Shown one piece after another: positions 23,177-34,182 of a DNA stretch of 64,000 nt. The first letter of the stretch is position 1; every line of letters starts with the position of its first letter. The notes below the pieces were generated by a model. That model saw only the letters and a list, made by a program, of their open reading frames with translations, was not told where the DNA came from and searched no databases. Both the position numbers and the translations under genes were made by a program. The DNA is from Quercus robur (lineage: Eukaryota > Streptophyta > Magnoliopsida > Fagales > Fagaceae). The stretch covers positions 8,164,349-8,228,348 of the forward strand of contig NC_065537.1 of NCBI RefSeq assembly GCF_932294415.1, in the 5' to 3' direction.

Positions 23177-25222
23177 TTAAGCTCGGATCCACTTGTCTTG
23201 AAGGCAGAACCTGAGACTCACTCACACCCAAGGCTATGAGTTCAGAATTACCCCGCTGCCTATGTACTGGGTTTGCCAAAGATTGGCTTTGACGTGGCCT
23301 CCAAACAAGTTTGGGCTTTACGTATTTAAATGGGCCGGAGGTACTAACCTTTTGAAAATTTTGAATAGTGGGCTTTCTAGGTTGCACCACTTTTGGGCCC
23401 ACTTCCTTAACTTCAGACCACACTACAGCCCAATTCCCATCTAACCCACGCTCCAGACACAAAATTAGATCCAACGTCAACTCAACTTTAATACCTTTAT
23501 CTTCAATCCCATCAATTGTTGACAAAATATTCGCCCCAATTTGATCTCTCTGTCCCAAAGTACCATCCTTGCAGGTAACCCGGTTAACACGGCTGGATTC
23601 TGACAAAATCTTCGCCCTAGGAGGCTCCCTCTATCCTAGGAAACTTTCCTCACGATTATTACGGCTGGAGACTGATAGACTCTTCACCCTAGGTTGCTCA
23701 GGATTTGTATTTTGAATCAATACATTTTTTTTCTTCCCTTTATCATCTCCGCCATCGTTGTTATTCCGTTTCCCCGCCACCACCGATGTAAAGGATTTTG
23801 AGGCATCTCTAAGAGCATTCACAGCAGATGTTGCAAAAAAAATGCAATTTTGCCACACCAAAGACCTACTTTATTATTTTACCACATCATTTTACAATAT
23901 CCCATTTATTAGATGTTTTATCATTCAATTCTATACATTAAAATAATATTTACTACACATTAAAATAATATATCTAACACGATAAATAACAACCACAACA
24001 TTGCTGCCGCCGTTGCCACCACTGTGGCAGCCACAATCCATTGCAAAACAAAAAACTAAAAACAAAACCACCACCACAACCACCGTCATCAACAACCCAC
24101 CACAAAACCCATTAAAAACAGAGCAACACCCACTAGCACAACAACTCAAACCCAAAAAACACAGCAACTCAAACCCAGAAAACACTCCGATCAAGATCTC
24201 ACCTCACCTCAACCCACGATCAAGATCTTGATCAACTCAACGTCGATGCCCACTAGCACTCTGATCAACTCAAACCCAAAAAACACTCTGATCAACTCAA
24301 ACCCACTAGCACCGGTAACCCACGATCAAGATCTCACCTCACCTCAACGTCGATGCCCACGATCAAGATCTCAACGTCGATGCCCACGATCGTGATGAAC
24401 ACTTCGATCTCACCTCAATGTCGACGCCCACGTCGATTCCGATTGGCGATGATGATGACGATGACAATGCCCGGAGAGATTGGCGATGACGATACAAAAT
24501 GCAACCGGTGAGAGATCGGCGATGACGGATCAAGATCAACAATTTATAAGAGAGAGGGAATCGGTGAGAGAGAACAGAGGTGAGAGAGAAGAGAAAAGAA
24601 TAAACTAAAGAGAGAGGAGAGAGAAAAGAGAATAAAAAAATATTAATCAGTTATACCATTTTCGTCTGTACAGTGGCAAATATGCAACGACACTGTTCAT
24701 ATGTTGCAAAAATTATGGCATTTGGAACATCTGATAAAGAGGGTTTTTGGTGTTTGGTGTGGCAAATGTGCCAAATATTTGGCATTTGGCACATTTACCA
24801 CATCTAGTGTGGATGCTCTAAAAGGAATACCTGTGATAGCTTGCCTGGGAGCTAGAGACTCTGGGGCTAACACCTTCCTCAGGTGTAAACGTCTTCCCTT
24901 CAGGCACCACTATAGAACCCTTACGATGACCATGAGCGAGTTCCGAAATTAATAAGAAAGCTCCGTGAGAGTTGGAACCCAACTGAAGAATAAAGCATTT
25001 GTCCCCCTCACGGCAAGATTTTGCAAACTGCCCACTAGACTGCCTGGAGATCAGTTCTTCCACATTGAACACTAGTCTCTTTGCACTTCCTCTTCCCATA
25101 AATATTGATCTTAGAGAATCTCTGCCTCTCTCGTAAATATGCAGCTGGTAAAACATACCACCTTCCTCAACTGAAAACTCAAATGATTTTGATTCGACGA
25201 AGAAAAAAACAGAGCCACCCAT
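23177..25222 (-). pseudogene. LINE ORF1-like region, N-terminal part, split by an insert
   Basis: Minus-strand frame from 25222 (starts MGGSVFFFVESKSFEFSVEE) to 24819, continuing in frame at 23812-23631. After a break it resumes at 23606-23177. Contents: a small mixed alpha/beta domain and then a basic, low-complexity linker (KGKKKN). This has the layout of plant LINE ORF1 proteins, but no named domain is certain. It is interrupted by the element at 23813-24818. Confidence 0.55.
23813..24818. mobile_element. PIF/Harbinger-like non-autonomous element (1.0 kb)
   Basis: TAA target duplications at 23810-23812 and 24819-24821. Terminal inverted repeats GAGCATTCACAGCAGATGT and, inverted, GAGCATCCACACTAGATGT. 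Excision rejoins the LINE ORF1 frame. Inside, about 24186-24430 has short tandem blocks (ACGATCAAGATCTCACCTC, CAACGTCGATGCCCA). No transposase. Its ends resemble those of the element at 51957-53054. Confidence 0.78.
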
Positions 25223-25596
25223 ATTGAATCAAAAGTTTTGAACAAGAACCCACAAAATTCTTCAAAGAAAGCACAGAACCCAACAAAAAACAAACCAAAA
25301 TAGAAGAAGCAATTATAAATGCAGACTCAAAGACACAAACAGAAAGACAGTGACTCCATAAACTCCGGAAACAATTTCTACTAGTAAAGCTACTTATTAA
25401 AAAAAAACTTCCGAGTGAGGCCCAAACGCAAGACGAAACAAATAAGGAACTAGTAAACAGAGCTAACAATGGGTAACAGGAAATCAAGACTACCAAATTT
25501 AAGAATTAAATTGAAATGCACACAGACACACACTAAAGATTAATTTTATTTGCTCATATGCATCACTGATTAACAATTAATCCTAAGAATCTATAC

Positions 25597-25665
25597 CTGC
25601 TCATCCTGGTTGGCATAGGAATTCTCAGGTTCCATGGTTGAAGGCTTAATATCAGCTGGAGTTTC
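25597..25665 (-). CDS. Exon-like 69-bp segment, gene unknown
   Basis: On the minus strand, ACCACAG|GAAACTCC opens and GAGCAG|GTATAG closes a 23-codon open segment (begins ETPADIKPST, contains MEPENSYANQDEQ). Both splice sites are good and its 3' phase (0) fits the ATG-starting MIT exon at 18580. It could therefore be the first coding exon of the VPS4-like gene. However, the inferred LINE target duplication lies outside it (25708-25718), which would make it captured DNA. Unresolved. Confidence 0.4.
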
Positions 25666-25739
25666 CTGTGGTAACATGGATATCATCAGAAATGACATTC
25701 CATACATATTTACATAACTTATTACAAATACATTACTAA

Positions 25740-26367
25740 TGATGATGCCGGAAATAATACCACCAATGAGTCAAACGTTCCTCGTACGATTCGTAAATGG
25801 CACCTGCACAACGAAAAGGAATAACCTAGTGGGGAGTACCGGTGTGGTACCGGCCAAACACCCTCCGAAGGTTAAGTTAGAATTATTCTCACTACTTTAG
25901 AGTGCTAGAGAAGGTAAATTATGCGTACCTTGGTTTGTGAGGGTGCTTGGGTTTTTATAGTAGCGAGGGCTACCCCCCTTTTCCTTGGAGTAGAAGTCTT
26001 TTCCTTATAGGAGTCTTCTTGGGCGTATTTTACGGGATTCTTTCCATATAGGAGTCCTTAGGTTTCATGAAACGTGGGGAGCAAGTTATATATTTATACA
26101 CGTAAACGTGCAGAGCAAACATTCCATAGACTGACGCCGTCAGTTTTATGTTATCCCGTCAGTCTATGTTTATCCCGTCAACTTCAGGATGTTCAGCTTT
26201 ATGTGGAGTTCTCTTGCTTCAAGTCCCCGTCAGCCTTGAAGTAATGCTGACGGCCAAAACATCTCATCACCCTTGTCAAGTTTGTACCGTCAGCTTTGTC
26301 AAGTCTGTACCGTCAACTTTGTCAAGTCTGTACCGTCACCTTTGTCTGCCTAATTTTATCCTCATCA
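25740..26367 (-). repeat. 3' LTR of element A
   Basis: 628 bp. It carries three 23-bp GTCAAGT(C/T)TGTACCGTCA-type units (26275-26343), where the other LTR has two. About eight further substitutions separate the two LTRs, so element A is older than the Copia-type element in this window. Contains eight CCGTCA/TGACGG hexamers. Confidence 0.92.
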
Positions 26368-26382
26368 TTTGCCCCCTACTCC
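26368..26382 (-). other. Polypurine tract of element A
   Basis: Reads GGAGTAGGGGGCAAA on the minus strand, directly before the 3' LTR. Confidence 0.75.
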
Positions 26383-26550
26383 ATACCTCCGTCAGACTAT
26401 GTACTGACGGGTTATGGAGTTTGTTTTCAAAAGAGGCAGGGATATTGTTTGCGTGGATCTGTGCATTTAATACCTTGGACAGGTGGCTCGTTCCTATTGG
26501 CTTCGCTTCTAATGAGACGTCGCTTCGTCTTCCGCGCCATTTTTTTTCCA

Positions 26551-26558
26551 TATATAAA
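26551..26558 (+). promoter_or_regulatory. TATA box of the antisense gene
   Basis: TATATAAA on the plus strand, about 140 bp before a splice donor (CCG|GTAAGT at 26697) and 250 bp before the antisense ATG. It lies outside the LTR, so the antisense gene appears to have its own promoter. A comparable TATA, leader and GTAAGT arrangement occurs in element B. Confidence 0.6.
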
Positions 26559-26696
26559 CAGCACTTTCCAGTCATTTTTCACTATTCCAACCTTGCTGAT
26601 CTTGGAGAGAAAGACCGTCGTCTACCTTTCGTCAGCTTCACTTCCGTCGGTTTATTCGTTGCTGCCTTTAGAGCCATCCAGAAGGCTTCTGTACCG

Positions 26697-26800
26697 GTAA
26701 GTTTTCATCTCCTCTCTCCTTCCTTCTTTTTCTTTTTTATTTTTGCCTCATTAGTGAGGCCGTCAGCCTAGGTACTTAGTTTGAGCCCGTCACTTGTAGG
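26697..26800 (+). other. Leader intron of the antisense gene
   Basis: Donor GTAAGT at 26697; likely acceptor TTGTAG ending at about 26800 (an alternative AG lies at 26806-26807, just before the ATG at 26808). T-rich throughout. Inferred from splice consensus and from the parallel structure in element B. Confidence 0.55.
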
Positions 26801-26807
26801 TAGTCAG

Positions 26808-29011
26808 ATGTCGAGTGATGTGTCTTGTGACAAGTCGTCAGTCCGCGAAGGAGCGGGCTACGACGAAACCTTTGGTTCTGGAAACGAGTCAGACTTTTCC
26901 CTCCCGTCAGAGAGAGAGTCGTCAGCCCAATCTCCTGACGGCGATGAGAGTTTTGCTGAGGGAGATGAGGATGAGGGAAGAGGGGACGAAAACGACGGGG
27001 ATGGAATGGATGTTGACGGAGAGGATAGTGACGGGGATGAGAGATCCAGTGAAGGAACCTCGGAGGGTCCCGGAGATAACCGTCCCTTCATTCTTCATGA
27101 GGATTGGGCCGTCAACAAATTTTTGCCTGGGATGAGTGGTAAAGTTTTTAGGGAGTTGCGGGTTCGTTACCAAATCCCAGACCACATCCCCATCCGTCTC
27201 CCTAGAGAGGGTGAGAGGTGTTACTCCGGGAGGACAGCTGACGTCGGCATGTATGATGCCATGTTTGCTGCGGGCCTGAGGTTACCGTTGACGGCTCTAC
27301 ACCGTCAACTTGCTGACTTCCTTGGAATATCCGTCACCCAGGTTGCCCCAAACGCCTGGAGGACTTTTATAGGAGCTGAAATCCTATGGGGCAGTCTTAG
27401 TGGAGGACACCGTCAGCTTACATTAGGAGAATTCTTTTATTGTTATAGGCCTCACCACATCGCCTCGTCTAAGGGGACATATCACTTTAATGTCCGGGAG
27501 AAAGGGCTACGGCTAGTGTCAGATATGCCAGACTCAAATAGGAACTGGAAGAGTAGGTATTTTTTTGTTGAAGGGACGGATTGGGTTTGCCGTCAGGAGG
27601 AGTGGACGATGATGCCCCGCGGTTATTTTGACAACACCTGGGCCTTTGTCAGGGATTCAGGTTAATCCCGTCAACTATGAGGCTCGTGTGTTTTTTGAGG
27701 CGACGGTACTAACACTTCTTATTTCTTTCAGCTTATACCCGTACGCACATAACTGACGAGCAGGAGGGGTTCATCCAACGGGTTCTAGAAATCCCTTTGG
27801 AAGATCGCAAGTGCAGGCATTTGATCACCCTTGACACCCTCCATTTATACTGTGGGGGTCCAGATCCGTCAGCGGAAGCTCGTAGGTTGGAAGAGTTTGC
27901 GTGCCGACGTGAGTAGACTTTTATTTTCCCGCCAGTTTTATTTTTCCGTCCCTTTCCCCAATTGTCTTCTTTGTGTTGTAGAGATGGAATCCGCGAAGCA
28001 AAGGATACGGGCCGCCGCAGCTCATCAGAAGGAAGAGAGGAAGGCTAAGGAGGCAGGAGGGGAAGCCTCATCAACCCCCAAGGCCGTCGCCAAAGTGGCG
28101 AAGAGGAAACCTGACGGGAGTGACGGCCGTCCATTAAAAAAGACTGTCGTCACTCCTGCAGACAAACCATTGAGGGAAAAGTCCCCTCCGAAGTCTAGCC
28201 ATAGCGCGGGAAAGGGGGTGATGACTTCCACTGGTCCCGTCAACGAGGGTCCGTGCCGTCTCCTAACCCACAAGGAATATGCCGTCAGGGAGGTTGAATC
28301 TCTGATAAAATCGACGGACATGGAGCCCTGTGACCAAGTGGGGACGGAGGATTTAGGGGCGTCGGCCCTCTTTGATCTCTCCAGGGTAGGTTTCTCACAT
28401 TTTTGGGTTGAACATGCCGTATCTTGTTTTGGTGTACTTTTTAACTGACGGATGCATTCTTTTAGGCCTTGGTTCGTGTCAAGGCCCTTCGTGACCGTTG
28501 TGTGGCGAAGGAGGGGGTCGTCAGCCGAGTTCGTAGCCACAACAGGAACCTGTTGAATCAGCAGGCTCAGTACAAGGAAGCCGTCCGTCTCCTTAACCAG
28601 GAGCTGCAAGAGGTTAAGGAAAAATTGACGGCGGTCAGTGGCCAGAACGACAAGCTCCAAGGAGAAGTGACGGTTCTGGAGGAGAAGCTACAGATGGCGG
28701 GGACTGACGCGATTAGAGACTTCAAAGCGTCGCAGTCTTTTATCGACTCATGTGGTCAGTATTACGGCACTGGGTTCGATGATTGCCTTCGACAGGTTGC
28801 GTCAGCCTTCCCGGAGCTGGACTTGTCTGGGATTACAATGGATGATGGAGACGACGGCTCTCCTCAGCCTGGCCCTACTCCGGAGCATGACGGCAGTGTA
28901 GTCCTGGCACAGCCTGCCGCTAACCCTACAACTTCTGATTCTCCAGCCGTGATCATGGATGTTGAAGATCATCAGGCTGACGGCAACCCTACTGACATTC
29001 CTGCTGCTTAA
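26808..29011 (+). CDS. Antisense accessory gene of element A (gypsy-type transposon protein, four exons)
   Basis: Exons 26808-27660, 27732-27908, 27982-28385 and 28466-29011, all with GT-AG borders and compatible phases. Together they give exactly 660 codons including the stop. The N-terminus is highly acidic and Ser-rich (about residues 1-95). A globular domain follows (about 96-340, with NKFLPGMSGKVFRELRVRYQ, IRLPREGERCYSGR and LGEFFYCYRPHH), matching the 'putative gypsy type transposon' family (PF04195 style). Then come a basic Lys/Arg linker, a coiled coil (about 480-560, NQELQEVKEKLTAVSGQNDK) and an acidic tail. Function is unknown; the basic linker and coiled coil suggest a dimeric nucleic-acid-binding protein. 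No stop interrupts it although gag-pol has six. The gene is dense in CCGTCA/TGACGG even within codons. ATG 26808 is preferred over upstream TTG frames. Confidence 0.8.
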
Positions 29012-29292
29012 TTGTAGCTATGTATAAAACTGTTGCTTTTTAGATTTTTTGGAAAACAGTTGTAATTTTTAAACAGTTGTAGTTTTAAACCATGTTTAAG
29101 TGCCTTTGTCGTTTTATGTACAGTTGCACATGTATTTCATTTCGGTAGCTTTTATCTCTTTAAAAATTCCCGTCTGCTTGGAATACGTTAGTTCTTTCAA
29201 CTGCTGAAAACCCCGTCAGCTTTATGATCGTCGGTTTACAGCTCTTGGTTGGTCGCACCTTTTTAAAGTCGTCAATCTTTTCTGACCGTTAG

Positions 29293-29297
<5 letters not shown>

Positions 29298-29338
<41 letters not shown>
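29298..29338. repeat. 41-bp poly(T) tract
   Basis: An unbroken T run between the antisense gene and the tandem-repeat block of element A. Confidence 0.85.
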
Positions 29339-29340
<2 letters not shown>

Positions 29341-29985
29341 CCTTTTCGGACCGTCATTTTCTCGGCCTTGGCTTTGATGTCTTGACACCTTTTTGATCCG
29401 TCAGTTTTTAGTCGATGTCTTTTGACATCTTTGTCAGTCCGTCAGTTTTGAGGACCTTGTCCACATGATGGTTGCTCCATCTTATTGGACCGTCAGTCTT
29501 TTAGCTTTTAGCTTTTTCGGACCGTCAGCTTCTTGGCTTCGGCCTTGATGTCTTTTGACACCTTTTTAGTCCGTCAATTTTTAGGCGATGTCTTTTGACA
29601 TCTTTGTCGGTCCGTCAGTTTTGAGGACCTTGTCCACATGATGGTTGCGCCATCTTATTGGACCGTCAGCCTTTTAGCTTTTAGCTTTTTCGGACCGTCA
29701 GCTTCTTGGCTTCGGCCTTGATGTCTTTTGACACCTTTTTAGTCTGTCAGTTTTTAGGCGATGTCTTTTGACATCTTTGTCGGTCCGTCAGTTTTTAGGC
29801 GATGTCTTTTGACATCTTTGTCGGTCCGTCAGTTTTGAGGACCTTGTCCACATGATGGTTGCTCCATCTTATTGGACCGTCAGCCTTTTAGCTTTTAGCT
29901 TTTCGGACCGTCAGCTTCTTGGCCTTGGCCTTGATGTCTTTTGACACCTTTTTGGTCCGTCAGTTTTTAGGACCTTGTTTTATGG
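29341..29985. repeat. Tandem repeat (about 172 bp unit) of element A
   Basis: Units begin with TTTTCGGACCGTCA at about 29343, 29514, 29687 and 29900; the third is longer because a 40-bp GATGTCTTTTGACATCTTTG block is duplicated. Every unit contains three to five CCGTCA motifs. The block lies between the ends of two convergent genes (antisense gene and pol). Confidence 0.88.
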
Positions 29986-30231
29986 ACTTAGTCATCCTAG
30001 GATGTGAAATTAGTGGACCGTAGAAAGAATAAATACTCCAGCAATTTCTGAATAAACTCCTCTTATTGGCATGCATTTAAATAAAAGTAATTAAAACCGA
30101 ATCCTGCCCTTCGGGCTAAAAAGTGTTTGTTGCAAAACAAAGAAAAAACTAAAGTAAATGATAAATCCGAGGAGTAAAACTAAAGTTTGCTGGAATAATA
30201 AAAAAATAGGTCGGTCTTCATGCTGTCGCTC

Positions 30232-33200
30232 CTATTGGTAATACTTCCGTAGGTGTTCGGCGTTCCATGGGTGTGGTAGCTTCTGTCCTTCCAATGTCTC
30301 TAGGTGGTAAGTACCTTTTCTCTGCCACGAAGTAACTCGGTAAGGTCCTTCCCAATTGGGACCGAGTTTCCCTTGAGTAGGGTCCCTAGTGGCACCCATG
30401 ACCTTTCTAAGAACAAGGTCTCCAACTTGGAAGTCTTTATGTCGGACTCAAGAGTTGTAGTGTTTGGCCATGCGGTCCTGGTACCTGGCGAGCCTTTGTT
30501 CTGCTGCTGCTCTGATCTCGTCCACTAGGTCGAGCTGTAGTCGCATAGCCTCATCGTTTTTGTTCTCATCATGGTTGTGCACCCTGTAGCTTGTGAGTCC
30601 AACTTCGGCTGGGATAACTGCTTCACCCCCGTACGTCAGGCGGAACGGTGTCTCTCCCGTGGGTGTTCTTGCCGTCGTCCTGTATGCCCATAGTATGCTT
30701 GGCAATTCTTCGGGCCATATACCCTTTGCCCCCTCGAGCCGAGTCTTGATAATCTTGAGCAAGGATCGGTTTGTGACTTCGACCTGTCCATTAGCTTGAG
30801 GGTGGGCGGGGGAGGAGTAGTGGTTCTTTATTCCTAACTGTGAGCAAAAATCCCGGAAGGGGTTGTTGTCGAATTGTCTCCCGTTTTCCGAGACAAAGAC
30901 TCTAGGAATGCCAAACCTGCATATGATACATCTCCAAACAAAGCTCGGCACGTTCTTTTCTGTAATTGTTGCCAAAGCTTCAGCTTCCATCCATTTTGTG
31001 AAATAGTCGATGCCTACTACCAGGAATTTTAGCTGTCGTACGGCTGTAGGGAATGGCCCCATAATATCTAATCCCCACTGTGCGAACGGCCATGGGGCTG
31101 TCATCGGGGTCAGCTCTTCGGTTGGTTGTCTAATAATATTGCTGAACCTTTGGCATTTATCGCAGGCCCTGACATAGGCTTCGGCGTCCTTCTGCATGGT
31201 GGGCCAATAATACCCTGCTCGCACAAGCTTGTGTACCAACGATCTAGACCCTGAGTGGTTTCCGCAGATTCCTTCATGTACCTCTCTCATGACGTAGTCT
31301 GCCTCTTCCGTACCTAAGCATCTCAGATATGGTCGGGAGAAACCTCTTTTATACAGGACGTCTTTTATCAGGACGAACCTCGCCCCCTGGACTTTAAGTT
31401 TCCTTGCGGCTTCCTTCTCGTCTGGTAAGACCCCGTTTTTTAGGTACGAAACTAACGGCGCCGTCCAACTACTGTCGGAGCATATTTCCTGCATGTTGCT
31501 GAGATCTATTAGCGGGGAAAGCTGTACGAAAGAGAGTACATTACCAGGGATGACCATTTGTTCAGCTGAAGCGGCCTTCGCGAGACGGTCGGCTCTCTCG
31601 TTTTCTTCTCTGGGAATCTGGACGACTTTTGCTTCGAGGTCACCCACCCTTGTCCTTACTTCATCAAGGTACCTTTTCATCTTTTCGCCCTTGCAATCGT
31701 AGTCTCCGTTTATTTGGTTAGTGATGACCTGTGAATCGCAATATATGACTACCCTCGCGGCTCCTGCTGCTTTGGCAAGGTCAAGCCCCACTATCAGAGC
31801 CTCATACTCCGATTCATTGTTGGTGGCAGGGAAGTCGAGATGGATCATACATTCGATGGTGTCTCCTTCTGGCGATAGTAGCATAATGCCGACCCCTGCG
31901 GCTTGCCTGTTGGACGATCCGTTCGTATATATGCTCCATTGAGGGGACTCTGTTGCCCCCTTGTCCTCTTCCTGAGTGAACTCAACTATGAAGTCGGCGA
32001 CGATCTGTCCCTTGATGGCGGTCCGCGGGCGATACTGAATGTCAAATTCGCTCAGCTCTATAGCCCATAGCGCCAATCGTCCCGCGGCCTCAGGGCTGCT
32101 CATTGCCCGTCGTAAGGGCTTGTCAGTCAGGACGTTTATAGTATGAGCTTGGAAGTATGGTTTGAGTTTACAGGCTGCCGTAACTAATGCGAAGGCAAGT
32201 TTCTCCATGGGCGGGTATCTTTCTTCGGCACCGTGAAGTGCTCGGCTTGCGTAGTACACGGGTTTTTGTACTTTCTCTTCTTCTCTGACCAAGGCTGCGC
32301 TAACGGCTGTGGGGGAAACGGCTAGATAGAGGAAAAGTTCTTCTCCTGGCTGCGATGGGCTTAGCAGTGGTGGGGAGGAGAGGTAAGCCTTCAGTTCTTC
32401 GAAGGCTTGCTGGCATTCGTCAGTCCATTCGAAGGATTTCTTTAATGTTCGGAAGAAGGGCAAGCATTTGTCCGTCGCCCTTGACACGAACCTATTTAGC
32501 GCCGCTATCTTTCCATTGAGGCTTTGCACCTCCTTCACATTTCTTGGTGGTGCCATATCCATAATGGCCCGGATCTTGTCCGGGTTTGCCTCGATTCACC
32601 TTTGAGATACCATGAATCCCAAGAATTTTCCTGCTGTCACTCCAAAGGCACATTTCCCCGGATTGAGCTTCATGTTGTAGGAGCGAAGTGTGTCGAATGT
32701 TTCTTTGAGATCTCCTAGATGATCTTCCTCCCTTCGGCTTTTGACTAGCATGTCGTCTACGTAGACCTGGACATTCCTCCCAATCTGTTGCGCAAACATT
32801 TTGTTCATGAGCCTTTGGTACGTTGCGCCTGCGTTCTTCAGGCCGAAGGGCATGACCTTGTAACAGAAGAGGCCTTGGCTAGTCACGAATGACGTTTTCT
32901 CCTGGTCGGCTTCGTGCATTCGGATTTGGTTGTACCCCGAGAAAGCGTCCATGAAGCTCAGCAACTAGTGTCGGGCTGTAGAGTCTACTAGGACATCAAC
33001 CCTCGGTAGGGGGTAGCTATCCTTGGGGCAGGCCTTGTTAAGATCGGTGAAGTCCACACACATTCGCCATTTCCCACTCGCCTTTTTGACCATTACTACA
33101 TTTGCCAACCAGTCGGGATAGTATACTTCCCTAATGAAGCTCGCTTCCTGTAGCTTTCTGACTTCCTCTGCTATGGCTCGGTCTCGCTCGGGGGCAAACA

Positions 33201-33351
33201 CCCTTTTCTTCTGTCTGATAGGTGGAAAGGCGGGCGACACATTCAACCTGTGCACCATGACTGAAGGGTCTATTCCTGGCATATCTTCATGACCCCATGC
33301 GAATACGTCTTGATTGTATCTGAGGAAGGTTATGAGCTCCTGACGGACCAT
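30232..33351 (-). pseudogene. pol: Element A pol: RT, RNase H and integrase, with internal stops
   Basis: The RT carries VKKASGKWRMCVDFTDLNKACPKD-type blocks (split by a TAG at 32965-32967) and the catalytic YVDD of VYVDDMLVKS. RNase H follows (about 31500-32000), then an integrase with an HHCC zinc site (H...H...CDKC), LDIMGPFP, the ANGQVEVTNR glutamate, and a chromodomain-less C-terminus ending at 30232. In-frame stops lie at 32965-32967 (TAG), 32596-32598 (TGA) and 30448-30450 (TGA). Two acidic catalytic positions are changed: RNase H shows YTNGSS (Asn at 31921-31923) where Asp is usual, and integrase shows SENG (Glu at 30886-30888) where Asp is usual. The frame is otherwise unbroken with no indel seen. 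Confidence 0.88.
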
Positions 33352-34182
33352 GGGGTTAGTGAGCGTTCCAACTTTGGTTGTCCGGCCAGGATCGGAACTG
33401 TCAAGGGATATCTCTTCTAACTTCTCAACCGGCTCCGTTACCGTCCGGTGCTCTTCTATGCTTAAAGCCTAAACCTGATCCTCCATTTCCATCATAGCTA
33501 TGTAGCATTCGCGTGCGGCCATCTGACTCCCGCGCAGCTCCCCTACTCCGTAGTCAGTTGGGAACTTTATCATCAGGTGGTAGGTGGAGGTTATCGCCTT
33601 CCACGAGTTGAGCGTGGGTCTCCCGAGGATAGCATTGTAGGCCGACGAGCAATCAACTACCAAGAATGTCACGTCCCTGGCTATCTGTTGAGGGTAATCA
33701 CCTACAAGTACGGATAATGTGACCGCGCCCAGTGGGAATACTCGGCTCCCGCCGAAGCCAACAAGCGGGGCATTTGTTGGGATCAGTCATTCCTTGTCGA
33801 TCCTCATCTGTTGGAATGCTGTGTAGTACAAGATATCTGCTGAGCTGCCATTGTCAATCAGCACCCGGTGCATATTGTAATCCCCTACACGCAAGTTGAC
33901 GACGAGTGCGTCGTCATGTGGATGGTGAAGGCGTCGCACGTCTTCTTCCGAGAATCCGATTATGGGACCCTCTCTCCGTGCTATCTTTGGTACGACTCCC
34001 GTCAACTGAACATTTTGTACCATCCGAAGGTAGGTCTTGTGGGCCTTCTTGGATGACCCGGCGGCACCCGTTCCCCCTACGATCATCCTTATATCTCCGA
34101 TCAGGGGTCTCGGACGCTCATTGTCCCGTCGGGGACGTTGGTCTTGTTCGGGGGGATTCGTTTTCTCCTTGCTAACGAATCT
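33352..34182 (-). pseudogene. Element A protease region with stops
   Basis: Contains the aspartic-protease block LIDNGSSADILYY (about 33845-33885) and GRPTLNSWKAITSTYHL downstream. In-frame TGA at 33787-33789 and TAG at 33469-33471. Same reading frame as gag and RT, as expected for a single gag-pol frame. Confidence 0.8.

Larger units (their letters stand above)
19995..25707 (-). mobile_element. Degenerate L1-type LINE lacking a reverse-transcriptase core
   Basis: Minus-oriented: a poly(T) at 19995-20004 is the 3' tail, followed upstream by an RT-type zinc-finger domain, an endonuclease domain and an ORF1-like region. ATTTACATAAC precedes the poly(T) (19984-19994) and recurs at 25708-25718, which fits an 11-13 bp target duplication and sets the 5' end at about 25707. 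Two Harbinger-like elements (22503-23176, 23813-24818) interrupt ORF1 without otherwise losing its frame. The reverse-transcriptase palm is missing by deletion near 20660. Caution: an exon-like segment (25597-25665) lies inside these limits, so the 5' end could instead be near 25500. Confidence 0.72.

Noticed and set aside
26148-26771. 207-codon plus-strand frame across the element A 3' LTR and antisense promoter
   Set aside because: It runs through the LTR, TATA box and leader intron without any domain; composition follows the motif repeats.
28025-28660. 211-codon minus-strand frame over the antisense gene
   Set aside because: Opposes the spliced, phase-consistent gene; no recognisable motif.
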